64,000 bases of DNA from contig NZ_OZ032160.1 in NCBI RefSeq assembly GCF_964026585.1, positions 682,001 through 746,000 of the forward strand, read 5' to 3'. The notes under the pieces were generated by a model that did not search any database, was not told the DNA's origin, and worked only from the letters and a program-made list of their open reading frames with translations. Positions within the stretch are counted from its first letter, which is position 1. Each line of letters opens with the position of its first letter. Positions 27,746-37,813 of the stretch are shown one piece after another. Source of the DNA: Candidatus Endowatersipora endosymbiont of Watersipora subatra. Lineage in GTDB: Bacteria; Pseudomonadota; Alphaproteobacteria; Rhizobiales; Rhizobiaceae. The position numbers and the translations under genes were made by a program.

Positions 27746-28888
27746 TCAACTGGAATTCCCTATTATTCTGATAAAATCATTGAAAGTACAAAATAAAGTA
27801 AATGCTCCCAAAACTATCAACCCTATTTTAAGAGCAACCTCCTGCGTTTTTATATTTAGTGCTTGTCCCTGAATAGCTTCAATCAGATAAAAAAATAAAT
27901 AACCGCCATCCAGCATGGGTATAGGCAATAAATTGAAAACACCAATATTGACAGAAATAAAGGCTATAAGAGTCAGAATCTGGGACAATTCAAATTTCAT
28001 AACAACTTGTGATGTTAGTTGACCGATTCCTATAGGACCACGAAAATCAGATAGTCTTTGTTTTCCTTCTACAAGCTCACACAAAAAATTGTAAGTACGG
28101 TAGAGTAAGAGAAAAACCTCAATAAAGGATCGTTTGGTCGCACTTAAAAAGCCATATTGGATCGTTTCACTTGCATGCAATGAAGTGTTGACAGAAATAC
28201 CTATAAGAGAAACATTATACTTATTCCCTAAAGAATCTATTCTTTCCATCATACGAGGAGTTAGGAGAATGGAAACTACTTTCCCATCTCGTAAGAGTTT
28301 GAACATCAAGTCTTTATCAGAACTAACTGATGTAATATTCAGTATATCACTGAAACTATCAATGGGATGACCATCAACCTGTATTATCCTATCTCCTGAT
28401 TGTATTCCTGCATCCTGAGCAGCCGACTGATACAGAACTGTATCAACAATTGGAGGAACCTTGGTTTCCCCATATATCATGAATTTTATAGTCAAAACAA
28501 AAATTGCCAAAATGAGATTGGAAATTGGACCAGCCGCAATAATCATAGCCCGCTGCCACAAGGCCTTCCTGTCAAGAGCCCCTGTCCCTGTACTATCCCC
28601 GGAGATATCAAAATCTCTTAAAAATTTGACATAACCTCCCAAGGGTATAGCAGAAACTTTCCATCTAGTTTGATGACGATCCCAAAAACCAAACAGTTCT
28701 GGACCAAACCCGATCGAAAAAACTTCAATTTTAACTTTATTCCAGCGCCCAGTTAGAAAATGCCCTAACTCATGGAAAAATATAACAAAAGATAGAACAA
28801 CCAATGAAATAACTGATGCGGATAGCAATTCTAACAACTTTCTAAATCTATCTAAAATTATAGAAGTTCTGATTTTAAGGGAATACAA
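27746..28888 (-). CDS. rseP: Site-2 intramembrane protease RseP
   Basis: Membrane zinc metalloprotease cutting anti-sigma factors or signal-peptide remnants in envelope stress response. HELGH (H39, E40, H43) in the first helix and NLLPIPMLDGG near the C-terminus give the zinc site. A PDZ domain lies in between (about 125-210, AGIQSGDRIIQVDG). 380 aa. The frame's first start is TTG at 28888 with GGA upstream; there is no ATG before the catalytic motif, so the start is TTG or another non-ATG codon. It directly follows cdsA by 22 bp; dxr, usually between them, is absent. Confidence 0.93.
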   Translation of the reverse strand: MYSLKIRTSIILDRFRKLLELLSASVISLVVLSFVIFFHELGHFLTGRWNKVKIEVFSIGFGPELFGFWDRHQTRWKVSAIPLGGYVKFLRDFDISGDSTGTGALDRKALWQRAMIIAAGPISNLILAIFVLTIKFMIYGETKVPPIVDTVLYQSAAQDAGIQSGDRIIQVDGHPIDSFSDILNITSVSSDKDLMFKLLRDGKVVSILLTPRMMERIDSLGNKYNVSLIGISVNTSLHASETIQYGFLSATKRSFIEVFLLLYRTYNFLCELVEGKQRLSDFRGPIGIGQLTSQVVMKFELSQILTLIAFISVNIGVFNLLPIPMLDGGYLFFYLIEAIQGQALNIKTQEVALKIGLIVLGAFTLFCTFNDFIRIIGNSS

Positions 28889-28910
28889 AGAGATTCCAAA
28901 TGGTCTAAAA

Positions 28911-29738
28911 TCAAGGCGAATTTAGTACTAAAAAAATAGCAACAGGAATAACAGCAGCTACCAAGCTATCGGCTCGATCGAGAACTCCTCCATGACCAGG
29001 GATTAGATGACTTGAATCTTTTACGCTAAAGCATCGCTTAACCCAAGATACAAACAAGTCGCCGATCTGACAAATAACAGATAAAAAAGCAGAAAAAAGA
29101 ATGATTGATCGCAAATGAAACCCATCAATTTTTATGAAAAAGATAAATCCAACAAAAAGCGCACCCCAAAGTCCACCAATAGCTCCTGACCAAGTTTTTT
29201 GAGGCGAAAGAATTGGCAATAATTTGGGTCCACAAAAAAAACGACCGGAGAGATAAGCAAAGATATCCGTAGCCCAGACAGAAAAGTAAATAAACATCAG
29301 TAGTGCGAAACTGCCCCCTTCGAACCGAGTCATTTCACCTCTAATGAGACAAAAAGTTAGTGCAGGTATTGATGAATAGACAGCACCACCAACAAGCCAA
29401 ATTGCTCGAATTCTTTCATAACTTGAGTTTATAAAGATAGTAAATAGAACAGAAAAAATCAGTAAAAGAAAAGCAATGTCATTAAATCTAAGAAGGATTA
29501 ACATCATCGCTATGATGAATACAGAAAGAGAAAAAAAGAAATTTTTATCAAATTCTTCTTGCTTGACGATCATTGTCCACTCGTAGAATAAAAAACACGA
29601 CAAAATAACAGACAAAAACAAGAATAGAAATCCACCATAGTAGCTAATACTAATAATAGCTATTATCATCACAATCGAGGGTAATATACGAAGACCAAGA
29701 TCGCTTTGCCAAAACTGGCAAGATCGCAGAAAAATCAT
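28911..29738 (-). CDS. cdsA: Phosphatidate cytidylyltransferase
   Basis: Inner-membrane enzyme making CDP-diacylglycerol from phosphatidic acid and CTP, the branch point of phospholipid synthesis. 275 aa with about seven or eight hydrophobic segments. The C-terminal signature SWVKRCFSVKDSSHLIPGHG, followed by GVLDRADS, matches the CDS family pattern. The ATG overlaps the uppS stop by 4 bp (ATGA), indicating translational coupling. Confidence 0.95.
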   Translation of the reverse strand: MIFLRSCQFWQSDLGLRILPSIVMIIAIISISYYGGFLFLFLSVILSCFLFYEWTMIVKQEEFDKNFFFSLSVFIIAMMLILLRFNDIAFLLLIFSVLFTIFINSSYERIRAIWLVGGAVYSSIPALTFCLIRGEMTRFEGGSFALLMFIYFSVWATDIFAYLSGRFFCGPKLLPILSPQKTWSGAIGGLWGALFVGFIFFIKIDGFHLRSIILFSAFLSVICQIGDLFVSWVKRCFSVKDSSHLIPGHGGVLDRADSLVAAVIPVAIFLVLNSP

Positions 29739-30472
29739 GTGACTGTATTTCTAACAAGACTTCCAAAACGGCGTATCCTTGAATCAAACTCACTGAGAGC
29801 GTGTTCAAATTGTGCCTGATCAAAATCAGGCCACAAACAATCTAGAAAGACAAACTCTGAATACGCGGCTTGCCACAAAAGAAAATTAGATAAACGCAAC
29901 TCTCCTGAAGTCCTGATGATCAGATCAGGATCACTCCATTCAGCGGTATAAAGTGCCCTCGAAAAGAGATGTTCTGTGATCTCATCAGATGAGATTTCTC
30001 CTTTAGCCACACATTTAGCTAATTCTTTAGCGGCGTAAACAATCTCCTCCCTCCCACTATAATTGAATGCGATGACCAACCTAGTAGATGAATTATTACA
30101 GGTTAGATTTTCTGCTTCCTGTAGAAGAGGTAAAACATCAGAAGGAATACCTTTTCGAGCCCCAATGACACAAACTTTAATATCTTCCTTATGTAAATCA
30201 GACAGATCTCGTCGAATGAATGACTTTAATAAGCACATAAGATCGTTCACCTCACTTTTAGGTCTTTTCCAATTTTCTGATGAAAAGGAAAATAAAGTCA
30301 AGGTCTTAACACCCCATTCACTTGCCGTTCGAATTGCCGAACGCACTGCATCAACGCCTTTCTTATGACCGCTAGAACGAGGAAGTCCTCGCGATTGAGC
30401 CCAGCGACCATTGCCATCCATGATAATAGCAACGTGAGCGGGAACCCCTTCACCCAGAAATTTTGACTGCAA
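29735..30472 (-). CDS. uppS: Undecaprenyl diphosphate synthase
   Basis: Cis-prenyltransferase that makes the C55 lipid carrier for peptidoglycan and O-antigen. 245 aa. The catalytic IIMDGNGRWAQSRGLPRSSG motif and the C-terminal RTSGELRLSNFLLWQAAYSE are intact. The start is TTG (30472): no ATG occurs before the catalytic motif and AGAGG lies 8 nt upstream. In the pyrH-frr-uppS-cdsA operon, it follows frr by 44 bp. Confidence 0.96.
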   Translation of the reverse strand: MQSKFLGEGVPAHVAIIMDGNGRWAQSRGLPRSSGHKKGVDAVRSAIRTASEWGVKTLTLFSFSSENWKRPKSEVNDLMCLLKSFIRRDLSDLHKEDIKVCVIGARKGIPSDVLPLLQEAENLTCNNSSTRLVIAFNYSGREEIVYAAKELAKCVAKGEISSDEITEHLFSRALYTAEWSDPDLIIRTSGELRLSNFLLWQAAYSEFVFLDCLWPDFDQAQFEHALSEFDSRIRRFGSLVRNTVT

Positions 30473-30516
30473 AATTTAAGCCTCTTCGAAGATCATTAGA
30501 CTCTATAATATAGACC

Positions 30517-31077
30517 TCAAATTTTCATAATTTCAGCCTCTTTTTTAATCAAAATGGTGTCTACTTCTATGATCAATTCATCGGTCAATTTTTGAACTTT
30601 TACTGATGATGACCACGCTTCATCCTGACTCATTTCTTTTTCTTTTTCTGATTTTTTTAAAAATTCCATACCTTGACGCCGGACGTGACGAATACCAACT
30701 TTAGCGTTTTCGGCATAATCCTTAGCTACTTTTACTAATTCCCGACGGCGGTCCTCGCTGAGATCTGGAAGTGGAATGCGGAGATTTTGACCTTCAACAA
30801 TTGGATTAAGACCAAGTCGTGCTTCGCGAATAGATTTATCAACAGCGTTAACCATTGATTTATCCCAAACTTGAATAGAAATCAACTTAGGATCAGAGAT
30901 TTTAATGGTTGCAACCTGACTAATCTGAATTTTTTGTCCATAGGCTTCTACCATGATCGGATCAAAAATAGCAGTAGATGCATGCCCTGTAGAAAGACCT
31001 TGAAGATATTTTTGAAATTCCTGAAGCACAGAATTCATCCGATTTTTGATATCATTGAGATCAATTCTAGCTGACAT
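30517..31077 (-). CDS. frr: Ribosome recycling factor
   Basis: With EF-G, splits post-termination ribosomes. 186 aa with the usual three-helix bundle pattern, the TGHAST segment near residue 30, and PDLSEDRRRELVKVAKDYAENAKVGIR conserved (shown as two adjoining parts of one motif region). The ATG is preceded by AAAGGA about ten bases ahead. Standard place between pyrH and uppS. Confidence 0.97.
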   Translation of the reverse strand: MSARIDLNDIKNRMNSVLQEFQKYLQGLSTGHASTAIFDPIMVEAYGQKIQISQVATIKISDPKLISIQVWDKSMVNAVDKSIREARLGLNPIVEGQNLRIPLPDLSEDRRRELVKVAKDYAENAKVGIRHVRRQGMEFLKKSEKEKEMSQDEAWSSSVKVQKLTDELIIEVDTILIKKEAEIMKI

Positions 31078-31107
31078 GATTACTTTTCCTTTTCAAATTT
31101 TCAACTT

Positions 31108-31839
31108 TCAAACTCGAACTCTATCCTGACTGACCCGTGTAAATCGACCTTGTCCTAATAAAACACGCATAAGACCACCTTTTTCGTGAATCGAAAATAC
31201 AATGAGGTCAATGTTATTATCTTCCGCTAGCATAACCGCTGAGGCATCCATAATATGCAATCCACGTTCGATTATGTCCTTGTGTTTTAAGGTATCAAAC
31301 CGTTCAGCATCAGGATTTTTTTGTGGATCTTCTGAATAAATACCATCAACTTGTGTCCCTTTGATCAAAACATCTGCGCCGAACTCTGATGCACGTAGCG
31401 CTGCTGCAGTGTCACTAGTAAAATAAGGGCTACCAATACCACCAGCAAAAATGATGATATCACCTGCTTCTCGTGCTATTGCCAAAGCTCGTTGTGTAAA
31501 CAGTTCACAGACTTGAGGAACAGCAAGACCAGACAACAATGTCACCTTCACCTTCCGAGATTCAAATGCTGTCCTTAATGCTAATGCATTTATCACGATA
31601 GCAAGCATACCCATATGATCAAAGGTAACGCGGTCACCTCCTTCAATAGCAAGAGAAACACCACGGCAGATATTTCCTCCGCCAACAACTAAAGCAATCG
31701 AGATACCGAGTTCATGAGCTTCAATGACATCGCTGACAATGCGATCTACCATATTAGGATCAATCCCAAAGCCTTGATTACCCATCAAAGCTTCCCCCGA
31801 AATTTTATATAATACACGTGAGAAGAGTGGCTTCGGCAT
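31108..31839 (-). CDS. pyrH: UMP kinase
   Basis: Phosphorylates UMP to UDP, a hexameric amino-acid-kinase-fold enzyme. VLYKISGEALMGNQGFGID, GGGNICRG, and the C-terminal DNNIDLIVFSI are typical. I start at MPKPLFSRVLYK (31839), giving the usual length of about 243 aa; the frame is open to an ATG at 31926 that has TAGG close upstream, so a 29-residue longer form is possible. frr follows by 30 bp. rpsB and tsf, usually upstream, are not there; a DUF1467 gene is instead. Confidence 0.95.
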   Translation of the reverse strand: MPKPLFSRVLYKISGEALMGNQGFGIDPNMVDRIVSDVIEAHELGISIALVVGGGNICRGVSLAIEGGDRVTFDHMGMLAIVINALALRTAFESRKVKVTLLSGLAVPQVCELFTQRALAIAREAGDIIIFAGGIGSPYFTSDTAAALRASEFGADVLIKGTQVDGIYSEDPQKNPDAERFDTLKHKDIIERGLHIMDASAVMLAEDNNIDLIVFSIHEKGGLMRVLLGQGRFTRVSQDRVRV

Positions 31840-31977
31840 ATGAATATCGACGAATCCATGACAGAAGGTGATTAAATTTCTACTTGCATACACGAAGAGT
31901 TCTGTATTGTCACTCAGGGCCTTCATATAACCTAATCTTTAGTTTTATTTTTTAATTTTCTTCATTGAATCATTTGA

Positions 31978-32253
31978 TTATCCTATTTTGCGAATCGGAA
32001 TAAATTCAGGGAACGAATCAACACTAAACCCAAAATAGTAAACTACTAACCAGTAGAGAAAAAATATGAAGCCACTAACTATAGTGTTGCAAAGAATACG
32101 TTTCAAAATTTGAGGATTTACAGGGGCTGCTGGATCAGTACCTCTGACCACGTGCCCCTGTTTCAATTGAGATGAAGCCCTAAATGGCAAGATTATAAAC
32201 AAGAGAAGCCACCAGATTATGAAATAGATAGCAATTCCAGTGACTATATTCAT
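31978..32253 (-). CDS. DUF1467 family membrane protein
   Basis: A 91-aa protein with two membrane helices: MNIVTGIAIYFIIWWLLLF at the start and a second near VSGFIFFLYWLVVYYF. Between them is a conserved basic loop with VVRGTDPAAPVNPQ. This matches the alphaproteobacterial DUF1467 family of unknown function, usually encoded after rnj near proS. Here it follows rnj by 100 bp. An upstream in-frame ATG (32277) would add eight residues. No biochemical role is known. Confidence 0.8.
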   Translation of the reverse strand: MNIVTGIAIYFIIWWLLLFIILPFRASSQLKQGHVVRGTDPAAPVNPQILKRILCNTIVSGFIFFLYWLVVYYFGFSVDSFPEFIPIRKIG

Positions 32254-32353
32254 GTCTAGACTACTTTCAAACTTCATAGACTATTCTTTTACAAAGACAT
32301 TGATTGTATCAAATTGACATTTATGATCGATCAAATGCTTTTAAATATTATCT

Positions 32354-34027
32354 CTATACAGTCGTCACAAAAATCGTAACAATCGATTTTTTTCCCCAAA
32401 CTTCAACAACTTCATTTCTCAAGGCCTTACGAAGAACTTGCTTTATCCTTGCGTGATCCCTACGTTTAGGGAGTGGAATTCGCTCAAAAGCACTGACCGC
32501 AACATCATAAAGTAAATCTTTAAAATTGTCCTCCCCATCAACTATCTTTGGCAATCCTTCGCAAACGATTTTGGGTTCCGCAAGAAGATAACCATCTTTA
32601 TTAACAACTAAGGACATCACAACATGTCCAACACAGGATAAAATTCGACGACGGTCAATGCCCATAGAAGATTGATCACCAATCAATCTACCATCTTTAT
32701 AAGCGCGTCCATGGACAACTTTATCAATAATTTTAGTCGGTCCCGGAGCCAAGCGTAACATATCTCCATTGCGGACTACTGCTACATTAGGAATCCCAAT
32801 CACCTCCATTAAATTAGCATGAGCCATGAGATGACGCGCTTCTCCATGAACTGGCACACCAATTGTAGGACGTGTCCATTCATACATTTGTGAAAGTTCG
32901 TCTCGACGAGGATGGCCAGAAACATGAACGAGTTTTTCTTCATCAAGAACAATGGTAACTCCCTTATCAACAAGAGCATTTTGAATAGATAAAATCCCTT
33001 TTTCATTTCCTGGTATAGAACGAGATGAGAAAATTACCTGATCACCAGGTACCAGCCTGGCATTACGATGATCATCACGTGCCATCTTTCCAAGGGCTGC
33101 CTGAGATTCACCTTGAGATCCTGTGCAGATCACCACCAGTTTCTTGCGTGGAACAGACTGAAATTCATTTTCATCAAGAAAAGGAGCAACACCATCTAAA
33201 TAACCAAGATCTCGAGATACATCAACAACACGCAAAAGAGAACGGCCAATGATCATCACTCGGCGGCCAACTTTTTCAGCGGCCAGTGCAACCGATCGAA
33301 TACGTCCAACATTTGATGAAAAAGTTGTAACAATAACTCGGCCAGGCGCATGGTCAATGATATCAATTAAACTTTCTAAAACCTCTTCTTCAGAAGCCGA
33401 TATCCCTTCCTGCATTGCATTAGTCGAATCACAGACTAATGCTAGAATCCCCTCATTTCCTAAGCAACGGAAATATGCTTCATTAGTCAGATGACCAATT
33501 GTTGGTTTCCGATCTATTTTCCAATCACCAGTATGGATGATATTACCGAGCGGTGAGCGGATCATGAGGGAAACAGGTTCTGGTATTGAGTGATTAACAT
33601 GAACACCTTCAACTGTAAAAGAACCAATAGAAAACGGTTCCTCAGTTTTGAAAATTTTTAAGGGAATATTCGGGGCATTTAGCTCCGAGAGCCTTTTGGC
33701 TTCTAACATTTTGGCAGCAAACGGTGTACAATGAACAGGAACACGTAATTTAGGCCATAGAGTAAACAAAGCTCCATAATGGTCTTCATGTGCATGGGTG
33801 ATAATAATCCCATCTAATTGCTCTATTCTCTCAAGTACAAATGCAATATCTGGGACCACTAAATCCGTACCAGGAAAATTATTATTAGGGAATGTTATCC
33901 CAACGTCAACAATTATCCATCGGCATTTTTTCCGAGAACCATAGCCATATAGCGCAAGATTCATACCAATCTCTCCTACACCCCCAAGAGGTAAGAAAAA
34001 TAACTCATCTTTATTTTTTTTAATCAT
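32354..34027 (-). CDS. rnj: Ribonuclease J
   Basis: Metallo-beta-lactamase/beta-CASP nuclease with 5'-3' exonuclease and endonuclease activity in RNA processing. 557 aa from MIKKNKDELFFLPLGGVGEIGMN (start and motif region). The metal site THAHEDHYGAL, the GDWKID segment, the beta-CASP part (SRSIPGNEKGILSIQN) and VHVSGHPRRDEL are visible. The start at 34027 lies 10 nt after the birA stop, with AAGGGA of birA's end as ribosome binding site. A longer frame to 34108 would overlap birA and is not conserved. Confidence 0.93.
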   Translation of the reverse strand: MIKKNKDELFFLPLGGVGEIGMNLALYGYGSRKKCRWIIVDVGITFPNNNFPGTDLVVPDIAFVLERIEQLDGIIITHAHEDHYGALFTLWPKLRVPVHCTPFAAKMLEAKRLSELNAPNIPLKIFKTEEPFSIGSFTVEGVHVNHSIPEPVSLMIRSPLGNIIHTGDWKIDRKPTIGHLTNEAYFRCLGNEGILALVCDSTNAMQEGISASEEEVLESLIDIIDHAPGRVIVTTFSSNVGRIRSVALAAEKVGRRVMIIGRSLLRVVDVSRDLGYLDGVAPFLDENEFQSVPRKKLVVICTGSQGESQAALGKMARDDHRNARLVPGDQVIFSSRSIPGNEKGILSIQNALVDKGVTIVLDEEKLVHVSGHPRRDELSQMYEWTRPTIGVPVHGEARHLMAHANLMEVIGIPNVAVVRNGDMLRLAPGPTKIIDKVVHGRAYKDGRLIGDQSSMGIDRRRILSCVGHVVMSLVVNKDGYLLAEPKIVCEGLPKIVDGEDNFKDLLYDVAVSAFERIPLPKRRDHARIKQVLRKALRNEVVEVWGKKSIVTIFVTTV

Positions 34028-34037
34028 ATATTTATTT

Positions 34038-34817
34038 TTATCCCTTGGAGTCGTTGAGGTTACCAAAAAATATATCTGCGGCAGAAATTTTTTGAGATGA
34101 ACCATCATCCTTTTTCAGAATAAGAAAACCTTCATCATCAATTGTCTGAAAGCGTCCAGTTACCTCATAATCATCCATTTTAGCAATCACCTGCTTTCCT
34201 AAACCGAAAGCCCTCTCAAGCCATGCCTTTCTCGTTAGATTGAATCCATATCCCTTGTTCCATAAAAAAAGCTCAGATGCCATGTGGCGTGCTAAAACTT
34301 TTTTCAATACCATTGGGTTAACTGAACATCCGATCTCTGATAGAGATGTAGCGGGATAAAGTGGATTATCAGGAGAATGCGCACAATTGACTCCAAATCC
34401 TATAATAACTGCCATTCGATGATAACGATCAAGGGTTGCTTCCAATAAAAGACCTGATAATTTTTTGCCATCAAAAAGCAAATCATTAGGCCATTTAATA
34501 ACTAAGCTGCATTGAAGATCTTGTCTGTTATTAGGAAGAAATTCTGTAATTGTACGATGTAAAGCTAGCGAAGCAACCAATGGCAAATTACTGAGTCTGT
34601 TAGCTGGTACTGGATCGATCAGTAGTAAAGAGGCATAGAGATTGCCATGTTCCGATATCCATTTTCTTCCGCGGCGAGCTTTACCATTCGTCTGCTCATC
34701 AGCAGTAATCCACAAGTGGCCAGGATCACCTTCATTAGCAATTTCAGCAGCTACAACATTGGTCGAACAGACACGAATAAAATGACGAGATCGCCAACCT
34801 TCAGAAGGATATAGCAA
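34038..34817 (-). CDS. birA: Biotin--[acetyl-CoA-carboxylase] ligase
   Basis: Attaches biotin to the carboxyl carrier protein. 259 aa, catalytic domain only, without the N-terminal DNA-binding domain of E. coli BirA, so no repressor role is expected. The biotin loop is seen as ARRGRKWIS, with KWPNDLLFDGKKLSGLLLE following. The start is TTG (34817), 17 bp after the nuoN stop, with GAGAAA upstream; no ATG occurs in the conserved N-terminal part. Its place after nuoN is common in alphaproteobacteria. Confidence 0.92.
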   Translation of the reverse strand: MLYPSEGWRSRHFIRVCSTNVVAAEIANEGDPGHLWITADEQTNGKARRGRKWISEHGNLYASLLLIDPVPANRLSNLPLVASLALHRTITEFLPNNRQDLQCSLVIKWPNDLLFDGKKLSGLLLEATLDRYHRMAVIIGFGVNCAHSPDNPLYPATSLSEIGCSVNPMVLKKVLARHMASELFLWNKGYGFNLTRKAWLERAFGLGKQVIAKMDDYEVTGRFQTIDDEGFLILKKDDGSSQKISAADIFFGNLNDSKG

Positions 34818-34834
34818 TTATTTTTCTCAAAAAA

Positions 34835-36262
34835 TTAGAAGAACGTAAGGGCTGCAATCATTGCTCTTTCAGAGAAGGAACCAGCTATGATAAAGTAGAA
34901 CATAGTAAATATACCTGAAACAGTAAGAACCAGACGCAACTCCGATACCATTGGCAAGAATCTGAATTCAGGTTCGTCAAACCAAATGATCTTGACTAAG
35001 CGTAAATAGTAAAAAGCACCAACGACACTGCTGAGAACACCAATCACAGATAACCAATATAGTTTTTCATGAATAGCCGCAAAGAATATAAAATATTTTC
35101 CCCAAAAACCTGCAAATGGAGGAATGCCAGCTAAAGAAAACATTAAAGCCGTCATTATCAATGCCATCATTGGATTCGTACGGGAGAGTCCTGCTAAACT
35201 GCTAATATTTTCTTGAGCACCATCATCAAAACGCATAGCCATAATACCAGAAAATGTACCCAAAGTGACGACCATATATATAACCATATAAAGAATAACA
35301 CCACTCACACCTTCCTGAGATCCTGAAGCTAACCCTACTAACGCAAACCCCATATGACTGATTGAAGAATAGGCCATCAGGCGTTTGATATTAAATTGAC
35401 CAATTGCCGCGAATGAACCAAGCGTCATAGAAGCGATCGAAAGAAAAGTAATAATCTGATAACAGTCGGCTGAAGCTGGTCCAAAAGCGCTGTGTATGAC
35501 CCGAATAAGCATCGCCATCGCAGCAATTTTGGGGGCAGATGAAAAAAACGCAGTTACTGGTGTCGGCGCACCTTCATAAACATCAGGTGTCCACATATGA
35601 AACGGAACTGCAGAAATTTTAAAAGCAATACCTACAAGGACAAAAACAATCCCCAATAGGAGACCTAAGGATCGTTCAACGGCGATCACGTCTGAAATAT
35701 TTCTAAATTCAGTAGAGCCACTAAATCCATAGACTAAAGATATACCATAAAGCATCATACCGGATGATAGAGCACCCAAAACAAAATATTTCAGTCCTGC
35801 TTCTGTCGAGCGCAGAGAGTCTCGATTGATAGAAGCCAGAACATAAAGAGATAGTGAGTGTATCTCCAAACCCAAATAGAGACACATCATATCATTAGCT
35901 GATATCATTAACAGCATGCCCAATGTTGCAAAAACGATTAAGATAGGATACTCAAACTGTAAAAATTTCTCATAACGAGAAAATCCTACTGACATCACGA
36001 TAGTCGTTGTTGACCCAATAAGAACAAGAACTTTCATTAAACGGGCAAAAGAATCCATGGCAAACGCATTATAGAAAGCCATTCCACCTGCAGGATACCA
36101 AACCAGCCAAGAACCGACGCAAATGAAAAGGGCAACAGATAGACCTATAACTATAGGTGTACTACTTTCACCAAAGTAAACACCAACCATCAGGAGCACC
36201 ATTGTCCCTAAAGCCAAAGCTATTTCAGGAGCAGCAAGAAGAAGGTGGGGTATGTCTATCAT
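34835..36262 (-). CDS. nuoN: NADH-quinone oxidoreductase subunit N
   Basis: Antiporter-like membrane subunit of Complex I that takes part in proton pumping. 475 aa and about 14 hydrophobic helices. Typical parts include [14 protein letters not shown], the [16 protein letters not shown] segment with its conserved Lys, and [20 protein letters not shown]. Last gene of the nuo cluster, followed by birA at 17 bp and preceded by nuoM at 61 bp. Confidence 0.97.
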   Translation of the reverse strand: MIDIPHLLLAAPEIALALGTMVLLMVGVYFGESSTPIVIGLSVALFICVGSWLVWYPAGGMAFYNAFAMDSFARLMKVLVLIGSTTTIVMSVGFSRYEKFLQFEYPILIVFATLGMLLMISANDMMCLYLGLEIHSLSLYVLASINRDSLRSTEAGLKYFVLGALSSGMMLYGISLVYGFSGSTEFRNISDVIAVERSLGLLLGIVFVLVGIAFKISAVPFHMWTPDVYEGAPTPVTAFFSSAPKIAAMAMLIRVIHSAFGPASADCYQIITFLSIASMTLGSFAAIGQFNIKRLMAYSSISHMGFALVGLASGSQEGVSGVILYMVIYMVVTLGTFSGIMAMRFDDGAQENISSLAGLSRTNPMMALIMTALMFSLAGIPPFAGFWGKYFIFFAAIHEKLYWLSVIGVLSSVVGAFYYLRLVKIIWFDEPEFRFLPMVSELRLVLTVSGIFTMFYFIIAGSFSERAMIAALTFF

Positions 36263-36323
36263 GATATGGTATATCTCATGTCATTTCAGCTGCAACAGTC
36301 CCTAAACTATCACCTCAATCGCG

Positions 36324-37808
36324 TTATTGTAAGGCGTTATTGTAATTGCTAATCAAAGATTTTACAGATTCATGAGTGATATCAAGAATCGGAGCTGGAT
36401 ATAAACCAAAAAGGATAATCAAAGAGAGTAAAGTATACAAAAGAAACTTTTCTCGTCCTGAGATGTCTAGAATTGATTTAAGAGACTCTTTATCTATTGA
36501 ACCTAATATGATGCGTTGGTAGAGCCACAAACCGTAAGAAGCTGATAAAATAACTCCGATTGTTGCGAATAAAACTACATCAGGGTTAGATCTGAAGACT
36601 CCTAAAAGGGTCAGAAATTCACCAACAAACCCACTGGTACCCGGCAATCCAATATTAGCCATTGTAAAAATCAGAAAGGCAAACGAATATTTCGGCATTC
36701 GGTTAACTAAGCCACCATAGGCGTTAATATGACGGGTGTGCATTCGATCATAAATCATGCCAACACATAGAAATAAAGCTCCAGATACAAGACCATGAGA
36801 AACCATTTGAAAAATACTTCCCTGGATACCTTGCATATTAGCTGAAAAAATACCAAAGGTTACATACCCCATATGAGCAATAGAAGAATAAGCAATCAAC
36901 TTTTTGATATCTTCCTGTATTAAGGCAACTAAAGAGGCATAAACAATAGCAATTGCTGAAAGAATAAAAACAAAAATCTGCATATAGTCGCTTGCTTGAG
37001 GGAACATAGGTAGTGAGAAACGTAAGAAACCATAGCCTCCCATCTTTAAAAGAACACCAGCTAAAATGACGGATCCTGCTGTTGGGGCCTCGACATGTGC
37101 ATCAGGTAACCATGTATGCACAGGCCACATTGGCATTTTCACAGAAAATGAAGCCCAAAAAGCGAGCCATAACCATGTTTGCATAGATTCTGGAAACCTA
37201 TAATTCAGCAATAATGTGATATCGCTCGTTCCAGCCTGCCAATACATTACTATGATAGCTAGTAACATCAGAACAGACCCCAGAAGAGTGTACAAGAAAA
37301 ATTTTAGACTTGCATAAACACGCTTTTTTCCACCCCAAACTCCGATAATTAAAAACATTGGAATCAGGCTCGCTTCAAAGAAGACATAAAACAAAACGGT
37401 ATCAAGCGCACAGAAGACACCGATCATTAAAGTTTCGAGCAATAGAAATGAAATCATGTATTCACGTAACCGTAAAGTAATGGACTCCCAACTAGCGAGG
37501 ACGCAAAGAGGCATGAGGAAAGTTGTTAAGATGATGAAGAGGATAGATATACCATCCACACCCATATGAAGAGATATCCCCCCTTCACCTATCCAATCGA
37601 ACTTCTCAACCATCTGAAAACTATTTTGAGTGCTATCAAAATTATACCAAATTCCGAGGGAAACGAAAAAAGTAAAAATGGTAGTTAGCAAGCTCACATA
37701 ACGGATGTTCCGATGAGCAATATCACTATCCTCCCAGATCAGAAAGATCATTGCAGCACCAATCAATGGCAAACAAGTAACAATCAAGAGCAGAGGTAAG
37801 CTAGCCAC
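36324..37808 (-). CDS. nuoM: NADH-quinone oxidoreductase subunit M
   Basis: Proton-pumping antiporter-like subunit of Complex I. 494 aa, about 14 membrane helices. The signature [29 protein letters not shown], and [19 protein letters not shown] are intact, including the Glu and Lys residues of the proton path. It starts at GTG (37808), 5 nt after the nuoL stop. Confidence 0.97.
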   Translation of the reverse strand: MASLPLLLIVTCLPLIGAAMIFLIWEDSDIAHRNIRYVSLLTTIFTFFVSLGIWYNFDSTQNSFQMVEKFDWIGEGGISLHMGVDGISILFIILTTFLMPLCVLASWESITLRLREYMISFLLLETLMIGVFCALDTVLFYVFFEASLIPMFLIIGVWGGKKRVYASLKFFLYTLLGSVLMLLAIIVMYWQAGTSDITLLLNYRFPESMQTWLWLAFWASFSVKMPMWPVHTWLPDAHVEAPTAGSVILAGVLLKMGGYGFLRFSLPMFPQASDYMQIFVFILSAIAIVYASLVALIQEDIKKLIAYSSIAHMGYVTFGIFSANMQGIQGSIFQMVSHGLVSGALFLCVGMIYDRMHTRHINAYGGLVNRMPKYSFAFLIFTMANIGLPGTSGFVGEFLTLLGVFRSNPDVVLFATIGVILSASYGLWLYQRIILGSIDKESLKSILDISGREKFLLYTLLSLIILFGLYPAPILDITHESVKSLISNYNNALQ

Positions 37809-37813
37809 GAAAT

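Noticed and set aside
32354..34108. Longer RNase J frame starting inside birA
   Set aside because: It overlaps birA by 71 bp and the extra residues do not match the family; 34027 fits better.
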